A DNA stretch of 64,000 bases from Linum tenue (lineage: Eukaryota > Streptophyta > Magnoliopsida > Malpighiales > Linaceae), in contig CAMGYJ010000010.1 in assembly GCA_946122785.1 (NCBI GenBank), positions 46,831,134 to 46,895,133 of the forward strand, given 5' to 3'. Within the stretch, counting starts at the first letter, position 1. Every line of letters starts with the position of its first letter. The position numbers and the translations under genes are program-made. Below, in pieces: positions 8,757 through 18,872 of this stretch. Under the pieces are notes generated by a model. The model was not told where the DNA came from, did no database searches, and saw only the letters and a program-made list of their open reading frames with translations.

Positions 8757-10429
8757 ATGCCCCCCACAACTTGGTTTATAAGAATTTATGAACCAAGTTG
8801 TTGACACAACTTATATCACCTAAAATAAACTATCACAATGCCCTTAAAATTATCATATTAATGAGAAAATTCATTGGCCATATTTGGCTAACCGAGCCAG
8901 CTAGCAACCAATGCATTATATTGCTAAGCCTCTTAATTCTCATGCAATTCTCTGGCAAGCTAAAAAAACAAACGGGGCTTACCTTTTTCCTAGCCAATAG
9001 ATAGAAATAGACAATGCCATAAGACAAACTTCGTACCTCTCTCCACGCCAACTTACTCCCGGCAATCCTGCTAGCTTTTCCTTCTCCTTGTCGCCTTCGA
9101 CAACTCGGCAATGCTAAGACAATCACCCGCAACATTGTTGAGAAGAGAATTAAACGACACCGCTGCGGAAAATCCACACTGTGGCTTAAATAAGAATGGC
9201 CACGTTTTAATGATCTTTGTTTTCGCTCTAAAAAGTAAAAGCGATGTTGGCCAGCTTCGTAGCAAGCTTGCACTTGTCCCGCAATACTGTTGTTGTCCCT
9301 TTTTCCAAGCAAAAACAAGATTGCTTTTGCCAAACTTCTAGCCACTTAATTATTAATTTATTTATTTTTTCGGCTTCCTCAGGATTGCTTTGGCCATAGC
9401 AACGTTGCTTTCACCAATTTTTTTTTTTTTTTTTTAATAATCCTTATTCAAACGGAACAGAACAGGACTGCAGCCCCGATGCTGCTTGGGCCAAAGTATT
9501 GAGTGTCCTGTGGCACAAAGCCGTTTCTCCCAAACTTATCCGATTTTTTCTTCACCAGTTTTGTTTTGGCTTTTTTTTTTTTTTTTTCGTCAGGGCTGTT
9601 AACAGCACAGCCGCAACGCTGAAAAAAAAACTTTTTTTTTTTTTTATATTATGTCATCGGCGCCGTTAGCAACAACGGCAGCCCTGCATGCAATTTTTAT
9701 TTATATTATTATTTTTTCGTTACTCCCCACCAGCGCTGCATCTAATTTTGTTTTTTTTTTTTTTCCTCGGAGCTGTTTTGGCTGCCACCCATCTGCCCCC
9801 ATTTTTTTTCTTCAATTCAGCGCTGTTTGCATCAGCGGCAGCGCTGCATGCAAAAATTGTTTTTATTTTTTTTTTTTATTTCCCACCAGCGCCGCATTCG
9901 TTTGTTTGTTTTTTTTTTTCCTCTGACCTGTCAGCGGCAGCGTGAGATGAGAGCCTTCTTCTTCTTCTTTTTTTTTTTTTTAAAATATAGCAGGGCTGTT
10001 AGCTGCAGCGCTGGGACTGGGAGACCTTTTTTTTTTTTTTTTTATTAGCAGGGCTGTTAGCTGAGACTGGGAGACTTTTTTTTTTTTATTTATTAGGAGG
10101 GCTGTTAGGCCGCCTGCTGTTTATTTATTATTTTTTTCTCCCCGCCAGAGCTGTTTGGAACAGCGGCAGAACTGCATAATTTTTTTTTTCCACTTCATAC
10201 GGCCATACAAATAATATATTTTCAGTTTTTTTTTTAATAAAATAAAATTTGGCCAAACCAGTGTCGTTTACACTTGCTTCAACGTTGCTTTTACTTGTCT
10301 ATTAAAAGGCCAACTGTGATTTTTCCCCCCACAATGCTGCGGCAAGCTTAGCAATGCCGTTTATTTTTTCATAAAATTTTCTAGACATTATGTGGCCTAA
10401 ATAGCCATATTTATTTATTTTAATAATAT
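8757..10429 (-). other. 3' noncoding interior of the LTR element with poly(T) array
   Basis: No coding domain is recognisable. Immediately inside the LTR lies the polypurine tract (8757-8770, minus strand GTGGGGGGCAT). From about 9411 to 10190 the plus strand alternates T-runs of 8-20 bases with short GC-rich words such as GCAGGGCTGTTAGC and CAGCGCTGCATGC, repeated more than ten times. Open frames here are runs of Phe, Leu or Lys from the homopolymers and are not genes. Confidence 0.7.
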
Positions 10430-11824
10430 CTAAACAAAAACAGGGTTGGCTTTAGCATAAACCATCATGCCAAAAGTCCACACCCACTGCCAACTCCACT
10501 GATCAAACCAAACAAGCCATCCACAAATACCCTGACTTGTTGGCTTCACACATGTTGGTTTTGATGTTTTGGGAGTAATGTTGGCTTGCACCTCTCCAGG
10601 TTGTTCAGCTCGAACGCCTTTGTTCGAAACTCCACGAGCCTGATTTGGTCTCATCTCAGCCTCGCGGAATGAAAAATCATATGCGTTCTTGGCTCTAGGC
10701 AAGACCTTCACGTCTTTTGACACCTTTGTCTTACCAAGTCGACCATGTGGCATTGCTTGCCCAAACAGGTCTGGTTTAGTCAGCTTCGCACTCTCACCAT
10801 GTTGCTGTGAGTATAAGCACCGATGCTTACGAGATTCACCGACAAGTGTGTGGGTGTTTTGTTTACCACGACACTTACCACCCATCCACATCGTTTCTTT
10901 TGAGCTCCCGTGTGATTTTGGAGTTTGTAGAGTATTATACTTGCCCCCCAATCCACCATTCATAGCAGACTTGTTCCTCCTCGACACTGGTGTGGCAACT
11001 CCATGTCGGGCTTGCTTGAACTTGCCCCCCACTTCACTCGGTGGCGGCTTTGGGGACAACTTACACGAAGGATCTAGGTAAGTTACACCAACTTTCGTGG
11101 CCTTGGGGGTTTTCACGTGATCACCACCTCCATATTGAATAGTGTTTGTGGCAACCCACATGTAATTTTTCCTAGAACAGGGTGGATGTGGCAAACTGCT
11201 TCGCCACTTGTGATATTGTTTCTCCTTCAACCCGCCTTGCAGTGGGATCTCATGCCCCCCTAGCGGTTTAGATCGAACATCATCGTGACGTTGGATTGAC
11301 AACACATCATATGTGAGTTTTCCATGCTCAACGTGCTTGTAGCCAGGTTCTCCATCCTGATTCTTATTTTCATTCTTATTAGAAGTACGTCGATACTGAC
11401 TTCTTTGTAGTGGCTTCTGCAAGCCACTTCCAATTGGCGTGTCCTTTAGAACATTGTTGTTCACTGGAAAAGACACATTGGGATTCCTTGCTTCTGGCAA
11501 CAATGTTGTAGCCATACTCGTCGATGGCGTTTGGTTGACCTTGGCTAGCCGATCAACCATCAAATCATCGCACGCAACAGACATGGTTTCAGATTTAAAC
11601 ACATCAAAATCACATGTGGCTCTATGTATTGACATACTAAAATCAGAAACACAGTCATCCAACTTATCAAACCATCGATCTATGTTGTTTTCAAACTTAT
11701 CCATTTTCTTTTCAAGATTATCAAATTGGAGATTTACCTCTTGGTGAAACTCCTTCATGGATTGGCGAAACTCCTCCATGGATTGACGTAGATACAGGAT
11801 TTCATCATGTAGCCGCTCTTCCAT
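10430..11824 (-). CDS. retroelement-encoded coiled-coil protein of unknown function (Gag-like N-terminus)
   Basis: The first ATG after the PBS is at 11824 and gives 464 aa; the frame is also open upstream through the PBS into the LTR but without an ATG. Residues 1 to about 75 are strongly heptad-like and charged (LRQSMEEFRQSMKEFHQEV, LEKKMDKFENNIDRWFDKL), as seen at the start of some plant gypsy Gag proteins. The remaining 390 residues are basic and Gly/Lys/Pro-rich. I see no zinc knuckle, protease motif or RT motif. Because the frame stayed open it may be translated and may help packaging, but this is inference. Confidence 0.5.
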   Translation of the reverse strand: MEERLHDEILYLRQSMEEFRQSMKEFHQEVNLQFDNLEKKMDKFENNIDRWFDKLDDCVSDFSMSIHRATCDFDVFKSETMSVACDDLMVDRLAKVNQTPSTSMATTLLPEARNPNVSFPVNNNVLKDTPIGSGLQKPLQRSQYRRTSNKNENKNQDGEPGYKHVEHGKLTYDVLSIQRHDDVRSKPLGGHEIPLQGGLKEKQYHKWRSSLPHPPCSRKNYMWVATNTIQYGGGDHVKTPKATKVGVTYLDPSCKLSPKPPPSEVGGKFKQARHGVATPVSRRNKSAMNGGLGGKYNTLQTPKSHGSSKETMWMGGKCRGKQNTHTLVGESRKHRCLYSQQHGESAKLTKPDLFGQAMPHGRLGKTKVSKDVKVLPRAKNAYDFSFREAEMRPNQARGVSNKGVRAEQPGEVQANITPKTSKPTCVKPTSQGICGWLVWFDQWSWQWVWTFGMMVYAKANPVFV

Positions 11825-11972
11825 CCCTTGAGTACGTCTATCTGCCCCGTTCACCTGACCAACTTCGATGCCGGGCGCCTCCTCCTCCACAGGTACGTGT
11901 GGAAGATCACGATCTTGATTTTCTCGACGCGGAGCCGTGTCAAACACACGTGTCCCACTGGGCGTGCCAAAA

Positions 11973-13090
11973 TGTTTCCTCGGAAAAATCAAATGCCACC
12001 GCCGGTGCCGAATTCGTTCCCGGCGATGTTGATTTGATATTTCACGGTGGAAAATCTTGCGGTGCCGATTGAACGGATGCACCACTATCTTCTGACCAAA
12101 TACCACCGCCGGCGTGCCAAACGACGATGTTGATTTGATCGAATTGATGCGCCACTGACTTCTAATCAAGACGACTGTGACTACGGTTCGCACCTCTCCA
12201 AACTACGTTCGAACGAGGGTGTTTGAGTTTTGAGGAATCTACGCTACCGCTACTCCTATGGAGATTCCTGTGGAGAGCTCCGCGACTACGACTAAGACTA
12301 CAACTATGGAGATCCTTCCTGGAAGGAGAGCTCCGCGAAGGAGTTACAGAGAAAAAGATAAGTTTGACAGAGTTGTTCTGTGTTGATTTTTTTGGTTCCC
12401 CTCTCTCTCCTTGCTCCGGTGATTTTATCTGAAGTCACTTGCGTAGTCTTCACGCCCCGTAGAACTGCTTCCTCAACCGCTCCGTTGTGAAATCCCACGT
12501 GCCTCAACTGCCTTGATCTCCTCTTTCTGCTTTGCGTAAAAATCACGTGCCATCGAAACCGCTCCTGTTTGCAGAAACTTGGCGAAACGACATTGAGTCA
12601 AATCCTACAACCTTGTCCATGCAACGATGTCGTTTCACCAATACCGCGACATCACCTTTCACTAATCGATGCTGACAAACAATGTCGTTTTCCATTCCGC
12701 GACATTGTTTCTTTTTCCACCAAACGGCACCGTTGTGCTTGCCAGGCCTCGCCAAAATCCAAACCATTGTGGTATGGTTTTTAACTAAACGACACCGCTT
12801 AGTGATACTGCGGCGTTGTTGATGCCTTAAACGGTGTCGTTTTTAACTGAGCAGCACCGCTTGATTCTACCTGCGGCATCGTTTTAACATTAAACGACTC
12901 CGCTTCCAGCCTTGCGGTATCGTTTTCTTTCCCAACCAGCTCCGTTTGTTTTTTTCTTCCGCGACACTGTTTATTATTAAACACTGTCGTTTGCTAATCC
13001 GCGGTACCGTTGGGCCTACTCGCGGTACCGTTTTTAATTCCGCGGCACCGTTTTAGCTCTCCGCGGTGCCGCTTCTCCCCTTCCCACAAG

Positions 13091-13125
<35 letters not shown>

Positions 13126-13353
13126 CTCCTTTTCCAACGCCAATACCAAACGCGCGGCCCACATCTTGTTTCCCGGTAAACGGTGCCGTTTCTAGTATCG
13201 CGGTACCGCTGAGCCTCCTTGCGGTACCGTTTTAACTCTCCGCGGTGCCGCTTGTCTCCAAACGACACCGTTTTTTACCCGCGGTATCGAATTAAATGCC
13301 GAGACTAATTAATACGGCATTTAATTAATCCAAATTAATTTTAGGTGTAAACA
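11973..13353 (-). repeat. LTR (5' LTR in element orientation)
   Basis: Partner of 7373-8756, nearly identical and 3 bp shorter. Differences cluster at about 12187-12300 and 12380-12410, and in the (AAT)n tract at 13092-13122. Confidence 0.93.
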
Positions 13354-13358
13354 GCAGG

Positions 13359-14182
13359 TTATGAAAATTTATTGACCATGCGATTACTGAATTGATCCAC
13401 TCCCAGCCGGTTGTATGTTGTGGCACGGGCGAAGCCAGAATTATAATTTAAAATATATTTTTGAGTATTGAGTATCTTTGCACCCAAAAACGGTAATGAC
13501 GTATCCTAAACATGCCAAAAAAAAAAATGAAAAAGAATCTGAGAGTTCTCCAAAAGACAAATCAAAACTAAGCTAAGAGATCGAAAGGATGCAAATTCTT
13601 ACCCGTTTCGAGGAACACAGATGCATAATATTCGTCCGGCGCCTTTAATAATGAATAGAAAACGATTGATTTATATATAGTTTTATACACGATTTAAAAT
13701 TACAACAAACCCTTCCCGTTATTAGCATAAAGTGACAATGACATGGATCATCAAATGTAATAACCAAACAAACAAAAAAAGCTGGTTAGTTGGCTAGTGG
13801 TAGAAGAGTGATATAATATTTATAATTAATTAATTCGAGTTATATAGTAACCACATGATTTTGTTAGTGAATGATATATGATTCACTATTGAATCTCTCC
13901 CAACAACTCGAGTTATTGACATCAACTGGTTCTCGACAGATTTATGTCATGATATCAAAAAGTGTGATCGTGTGTTCGATACAAAATCTATAATTAACCT
14001 TCTGACCTCTCATTTCCAATTTTTTACTATAATATATTACGAACAATGACGTATGAGTATATGAAAAACCCCATGCACCTAAAAAATATAAAATCGAGCC
14101 GGTTGCCTCGAGATTCCACTTCCCTATTTTAAATTTTAATCAATGATAAAAAGATTCCACCCGTCCATTCGGCTGAACACCA
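13359..14182. other. duplicated upstream region with SINE-like insertion
   Basis: Bases 13565-13680 and 14085-14180 match the region before the paralogue at 5394. Between them, about 13800-13995, lies a SINE-like copy: GAGTGATATAATATT, CCCAACAACTCGAGTTATTG, CAACTGGTTCTCGACA, then a box-B-like GATCGTGTGTTCGATAC. No gene seen. Confidence 0.55.
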
Positions 14183-14190
14183 TATAAAAA
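14183..14190 (+). promoter_or_regulatory. TATA box of the group A gene at 14230
   Basis: TATAAAAA lies 47 bp before the ATG, preceded by CCATTCGGCTG as at 5328. Confidence 0.7.
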
Positions 14191-14229
14191 CCTACAAAAC
14201 GCAAACTAATTAATAACCAAAACTTCATC

Positions 14230-14673
14230 ATGGCTTCTTTCGTTCCTACAACAATATTACTCCTCCTCCTCCTCCTCTTTTCAGCGACCACCGTCGTCGT
14301 CAGAGGCGGCGGCTACAACGGAGACTTCATGTTCGGTTACTGCAGCCCCAACAGATTCGTGTACTCCACTGCCGACTTGATCGAAAAAGAAAGAGTCGTG
14401 TACGAGGCGATGTCCGGCACGTACGGAGGCGGCCACAAGAAGAAGCAGGAGAAATGTGCCTTCTCCCCTTCCGCCGCCGCCGGCGGCGGCGGCTACTCCT
14501 TTTTCTGTGCTTTTGCTTTATGCAGATCATCGCTGTCTCAAAACGACTGCCGGGATTGTCTGAACGACGCCGCATGGCAGTTGGAGGTTAAGTACTGCAG
14601 TGATCGGGCGGGAGGGCAGCTGGGCCTGATGGACTGTTTCTTGCGCTACGAGACCTACCAATTCTGCACCTAG
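14230..14673 (+). CDS. secreted single-domain ginkbilobin-2/DUF26 cysteine-rich protein, group A
   Basis: A 147-aa intronless protein very close to 5394. It has a Leu-rich signal peptide (1 to about 25) followed by the mature domain beginning GGGYNGDF. Nine Cys (38, 76, 93, 98, 107, 110, 123, 136, 146) include the exact hallmark C98-X8-C107-X2-C110. Where 5394 has eight glycines, this copy has SAAAGGGG (81-88), so the loop before the motif is a fast-changing, repeat-driven region. The C-terminal DCFLRYETYQFCT is identical to 5394. It is flanked upstream by the same duplicated promoter and separated from 5394 by a later 6-kb retroelement. The family role is apoplastic defence or antifungal; the target is unknown. 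Confidence 0.92.
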   Translation: MASFVPTTILLLLLLLFSATTVVVRGGGYNGDFMFGYCSPNRFVYSTADLIEKERVVYEAMSGTYGGGHKKKQEKCAFSPSAAAGGGGYSFFCAFALCRSSLSQNDCRDCLNDAAWQLEVKYCSDRAGGQLGLMDCFLRYETYQFCT

Positions 14674-15570
14674 CTACTAGCTAGGGAAAGAAACAAGAAA
14701 TTAAATTGATGGAGCAAATGGGTTTGTGAATCCATTTGTATTTGTCTGGCAAATCATGTACGTGTATGTGTTAATCTATTTTATATGTGGGGAGGCTGGG
14801 GTAATCGACGATGCAAGAAATTAAAGAACATACGGATTTATGCGATTCACTAACACGACGTGTGTTAGAGCTACGTCTACGGACAGGGAATGGACCAGTT
14901 TCACTATACTTGATGAGATACATAATACAGAGATTTTAGTGAGACCGACCCCGTGGCTTTCAGTCGTCGTCGATGTCAGATAATTTGTTGTGTTTTTTCG
15001 GGTCATTATTACAACAGTTCAGTATGTGTTCGTGCAGGTAGATCAGCTTGATGTTGTATATGATGAAGAACTAGGTTAAACACTGATACCTCGAATTAAT
15101 TGTTGAAAGATAATGCGTAACTATGAAAGTAAAGAACACAAAGACTTGCGTGATTCACTGAAACGACGTTTTGTTAGTTACGCTTCCACAGATAGGAGAG
15201 AACATTCAGATTATAGTTCAGGAGATATAGATAGATTACAGAGATTGAGCGAGCTGACCTTGTGAATTCCAGTCAACGAGAAAGTTTGTCTTCAAGTCAA
15301 TAACAACAGTTCAATATATATCCGCACGTAGTAGCGAGATGAATGTTTTATAATGGCGAAGAACTAGGTTAAACCTAATAACTCGAGTTGTATACGAGAC
15401 TACGCATTTAACCATGAATTTGGAGATGATATAGCATCCTCCTCTCCTCGAGTTTCAACTTTCAACCATGGGACTGGGAGCATCAATCAACTATACAAAC
15501 AAATAATTATTTCAAACTCATTTACATCAAACTCTAATCTTATTTACAAATCCACCCTTTCATTTTGTAG
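14674..15570. other. intergenic, no gene seen
   Basis: Contains two related blocks of about 200 bp (about 14820-15070 and 15120-15380), each beginning near AAAGAACA and including AACGACGT...GTTAG, GAGATACATAATACAGAGATT or a similar word, and GAAGAACTAGGTTAAAC. A tandem-duplicated noncoding segment is likely. Confidence 0.5.
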
Positions 15571-15577
15571 TATAAAT
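15571..15577 (+). promoter_or_regulatory. TATA box of the group B gene at 15657
   Basis: TATAAAT within CATTTTGTAGTATAAATTGA. The same block occurs at 4021, 6899 and 22504. Confidence 0.7.
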
Positions 15578-15656
15578 TGAACATCAAACTAACCAACTAG
15601 TACTCCATAAACAACAACAAAAAACCATCAATCCTTATAAACCTTCATCGACCACC

Positions 15657-16073
15657 ATGGCCAACTCCTTCCTACCCTCCCTCCTTCTCGTCCTCGTCCT
15701 CCTCGTCGTCCTCGTCGTCGTTAAAGGCGAACCAGACCTAACTCACATCTCGGCCTACTGCGGCTCTCGCCACGACGAGAGCCCAGTGAGGAGGGATCAA
15801 GCCGGGAGGCTCACACAAGGAGCCATCAGAGACACATACCCCGGTACCGATTCCTGCGGCTTCACCAGCGACGAAACCTACGCCGCCATGTATGACAGGT
15901 ATGCGTGCTCAGCCGCCGTTTCTTCACCGGAGGATTGCACCGATTGCATGAAGTACGCCGCAGACCAGCTGCTGAACCAGCTGTGCAAGGATCAGTACGG
16001 CGCCCAGATCACCCTCGGGAGCTGTTCCTTGAGGTACGAGATCGATCCCGGTACCATACCGGGATGTTTCTGA
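15657..16073 (+). CDS. secreted single-domain ginkbilobin-2/DUF26 cysteine-rich protein, group B
   Basis: A 138-aa intronless protein with ACCATGG start context. The signal peptide (1 to about 24) is a Leu/Val run coded by CTC/GTC triplets. The mature domain starts EPDLTHISAYCG. Eight Cys (35, 67, 84, 94, 97, 110, 123, 137). The hallmark is widened to C84-X9-C94-X2-C97, with SSPED in place of the usual SxxD. The block DQYGAQITLGSCSLRYE is shared with 22571. The end (DPGTIPGCF) keeps the last Cys but not the KFC ending of group A. Paired with the B' gene 17834, the pair repeats as 22571 + 25083. Confidence 0.9.
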   Translation: MANSFLPSLLLVLVLLVVLVVVKGEPDLTHISAYCGSRHDESPVRRDQAGRLTQGAIRDTYPGTDSCGFTSDETYAAMYDRYACSAAVSSPEDCTDCMKYAADQLLNQLCKDQYGAQITLGSCSLRYEIDPGTIPGCF

Positions 16074-17762
16074 TCGCCGATCTCCGGCAGCCGGCCGGCC
16101 ATAATTAAGATGGAAAATGACGATCGATGAAATTGAAGGTGGTGATGATGAAGCTGCTGCTATAGCTGTTTGATTAGGGCGATATGTTGTGTACATGTAA
16201 ATTGTATACTTGTGATTGGGAGATGAGAGAAGCTATGAAGTTTGATCATGTTCGCGGTTAAAATCTTAAAAGCTTACGCTTTTGTGTTTCTGGATGAACT
16301 AAATACTTTTACGTAGAATCGTGGGGTTTTTTCCCTTCCTTACTGATGTAGTCAATATCAGGTGTTAAAGGTTAGAAGTTCACAGTTTTATGTTTTTTTT
16401 TTTTTTGCCATCTTACATAGAATCGCTCTTTTCCCCCTTACTAACGCAGTTAAAAGCGCGCTTCGAAGGTAAAAGAAAAAGTTTATACTATTACGCTTCT
16501 TGGTCATCAAAACTACACTTCAACATTGAATCACGCTTTGGACTTCATCGCCCGCGTCACAGAAAGTGCAACATGTTTACATTTCACGGTTGTTAAACGG
16601 TTGCGAAAAAGATATATGATTGACATGGTCAAGTGGCGTTTACATAATTTTGAATGTCAAGGATGATATATGTTTACTTTTTTTTTTTTTTTTGGTTTAG
16701 GTACTACTTAAGAAGGTTTAGGTACTTAAGGGATTCGATAGCTCCATTTGTACATGAGCACGTTCTCAGCTGATAGTATTTACCACAAAGGAATTTTATA
16801 ATGTCGATAACCACCAATGATTTTATTTAGAAGTTGAATTTGTATCATAATATTGAATTAGAAGTTGAATTTGTATCATAATATTGAATGTATACAAATT
16901 CACTTTGAACCATACATAAATTTTTATGAAATGGTATAAATTTGTTCCACAGAAATTCCTTTGGATCGTAAAGTAACTTTGTAAAAAAAAATATAGATTT
17001 TGCACCATAAAGTTAAAAATATAAACTCAATTTTCCATTATAACAGATTATTTTGTAAACAAAAAACGCTGTCACTTATGAGCGTATAACAGTGGAGCTC
17101 ATTCTCATCTACCATATCACTTGAGAAACAAAACTTATACACGACAGAAGTAGACTGTCGAACCAAGCAAATTCCTACTTTGACTGGTAAGGTATTGGAA
17201 TTTCAGCTTGAATAGATTAATGGAGTACTAAAGATAGGTTGGATGTATTTTTTTTTTTAAATATTTCTTATATCGAATCGTAAAAAAATCGGTCGACACC
17301 ATAACCCCCTCACTACTCGCACCGTCCCGATATTGGCTTTTTTCGGGTCAAACGAACCGGTACAATATTGCTCTAGATATTAGATGGGTCCAGAATCTGT
17401 GTATATCTAATTTATATTCCATGTTCAAGAAAGTACTGGTTAAAATTCATATATGGAACTCTTCTACGAACTCGAGTTATTGATCAGATCAGTTGATTTA
17501 TGACACATAATATTAGAGACAAAACTGGTTTGATCATATGATGTCACGTGTTCAAATCCTTACGACCTCCAATATAAAATGTTGTTAATTAACCATTCCA
17601 GTCGGACCATTGATTTTTCTTGATTTCGACGATTTCCCCCTGTGGTTTCGACCAGCTCTTCGTAACCGGCAATCTTCTAACCGGTTCATATATCCAATAC
17701 CGATTGAATCAGGTTGTGCCGGCCGGTCGATTTGACAACCATGGTAATTAAAAAAAATAAAC
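16074..17762. other. intergenic; carries the empty-site copy of a duplicated block
   Basis: No gene seen. Bases 16829-16888 are a tandem pair of a unit of about 30 bp (GAAGTTGAATTTGTATCATA). Bases about 16760-17240 are related to 19920-20275 plus 20944-21045. In this copy ACTTGAGAAACAAAACTTAT is uninterrupted, while in the other a 668-bp MITE interrupts it. Bases 17450-17560 hold a SINE-like fragment (GAACTCGAGTTATTGATCAG ... CACGTGTTCAAATCC). Confidence 0.6.
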
Positions 17763-17770
17763 TATAAATA
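17763..17770 (+). promoter_or_regulatory. TATA box of the group B' gene at 17834
   Basis: TATAAATA in the block AACTATAAATAGCATCAATA, identical to the block before 25083. Confidence 0.75.
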
Positions 17771-17833
17771 GCATCAATATCTAGAGCAATACTTGTTACT
17801 AACCCTTCATACCACCATTTAATTTCTTTCACC

Positions 17834-18280
17834 ATGGCTGATTCTTCCTTCAACCCCTTCTTTCTCCTTCCTCTACTACTCGTCATCATCGCCACCGCCG
17901 CCGTCGTACCCCGAAACGTCGTCGTCGTGGAGGCCGCCCCGGACCTAACCCTGCTCTCGTCCCGCTGCGGCACGTACCGCGACGTCAACGGTTACTGGAA
18001 GGACCTAGCCTCGACAGCCGTGCAATATGCCGTCGAAAAAACACTCCCCGGCGACTCAAATCGTTGCTCGGAGATCAACGGCCATCCCCCATTGTACAGC
18101 AGGGTTACGTGTTCGGAATCCGTTTCTCAGGAGGATTGCACCGACTGCATCAACTACGCCGGAGACCAGCTGGTGAATCGGAACATCTGCGGCGATCACT
18201 ACGGCGCCCAGCTCACCGTCGTCAGTTGCTCAATGAGGTTTGAGATCAATCCGATAGACGAATGTCCGAGCTTTCGTTAA
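17834..18280 (+). CDS. secreted single-domain ginkbilobin-2/DUF26 cysteine-rich protein, group B'
   Basis: A 148-aa intronless protein with start context CACCATGGC. Signal peptide about 1-34 (FFLLPLLLVIIATAAV... ending VVVVEA), mature start APDLTLLSSRCG. Eight Cys (45, 78, 93, 102, 105, 119, 132, 144) with the exact hallmark C93-X8-C102-X2-C105 (SESVSQED between). The block DHYGAQLTVVSCSMRFEINP is shared with 25083. A one-residue insertion (NRNIC) lies before Cys 6. The segment RKDQAGR of its relatives is changed to WKDLAST here. Promoter and N-terminus are almost identical to 25083, so these are recent duplicates. Confidence 0.9.
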   Translation: MADSSFNPFFLLPLLLVIIATAAVVPRNVVVVEAAPDLTLLSSRCGTYRDVNGYWKDLASTAVQYAVEKTLPGDSNRCSEINGHPPLYSRVTCSESVSQEDCTDCINYAGDQLVNRNICGDHYGAQLTVVSCSMRFEINPIDECPSFR

Positions 18281-18872
18281 TCCGATCATCAGCAAAAAGA
18301 AAGAAAGTGGGAAACTAATCAATCGGTACTTAATTAATGTTCAGTCATCTTGTGATGATGGCAATTTTACTTAATAATAATAAGTATTGTTATGTTTGTT
18401 TACTTTTTAATCGTACTTGATCTGGTGTGAAGGGAAAAGAAGTACGAAGTAATTCACGTCTGGTTCTGGCATCACAGAAGCGCGCAACGCTTTTCAATTA
18501 ACTGTTGCGTAAGAAATGACTGACATCACGCGTGATGTTTTTACGTAATTATGAATGTTTATGGAGTAGGGTTGTTGGATTGCACGTGGACATTTTGTGC
18601 TCGTTGGATGGAATCCGTGGTAATTTTGTAAATGAACTTCGATCAGTATGATGATCTCTACAAGAAAAATCCCTTTTTGCAACCAAAATCGTGGTCCCTA
18701 AAAGCTTTGGTAGCTAATAGCTATAGCAGCGTTACGAATACCTAACGCAACCAAAATAGATATTGGTAGCAAAAAAGAAAGCTATCGCAACAAATTCTGT
18801 CAATGATCCAACGGCCGCAAAAAAATTTACATGCGATTCGATAACCCCACATGCAGTGATCGCGTTCTTACG
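18281..18872. other. intergenic, no gene seen
   Basis: 3' flank; the first 130 bp match the 3' flank of 25083 (TGTTCAGTCATCTTG, then AATAATAAGTATT). The rest is AT-rich without recognisable features. Confidence 0.5.

Larger units (their letters stand above)
7368..13358 (-). mobile_element. complete LTR retrotransposon without pol (LARD/TR-GAG-like)
   Basis: Two direct LTRs (7373-8756 and 11973-13353) are flanked by a perfect 5-bp TSD, GCAGG (7368-7372 and 13354-13358). On the minus strand the PBS region TTTTGGCACGCCCAGTGGGA follows the LTR at 11972, and a polypurine tract (TGTGGGGGGCAT) precedes the other LTR at 8757, so both ends fix the orientation. The 3.2-kb interior has no protease, RT or integrase. 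It holds one open frame near the 5' end and a long poly(T)-rich noncoding part. LTRs differ by roughly ten substitutions plus small indels seen by eye, so the insertion is fairly recent. It must have been mobilised by an autonomous partner in trans. Confidence 0.93.

Noticed and set aside
9651..10048. Three Phe-rich plus-strand frames
   Set aside because: Products of poly(T) tracts in the noncoding part of a retroelement.
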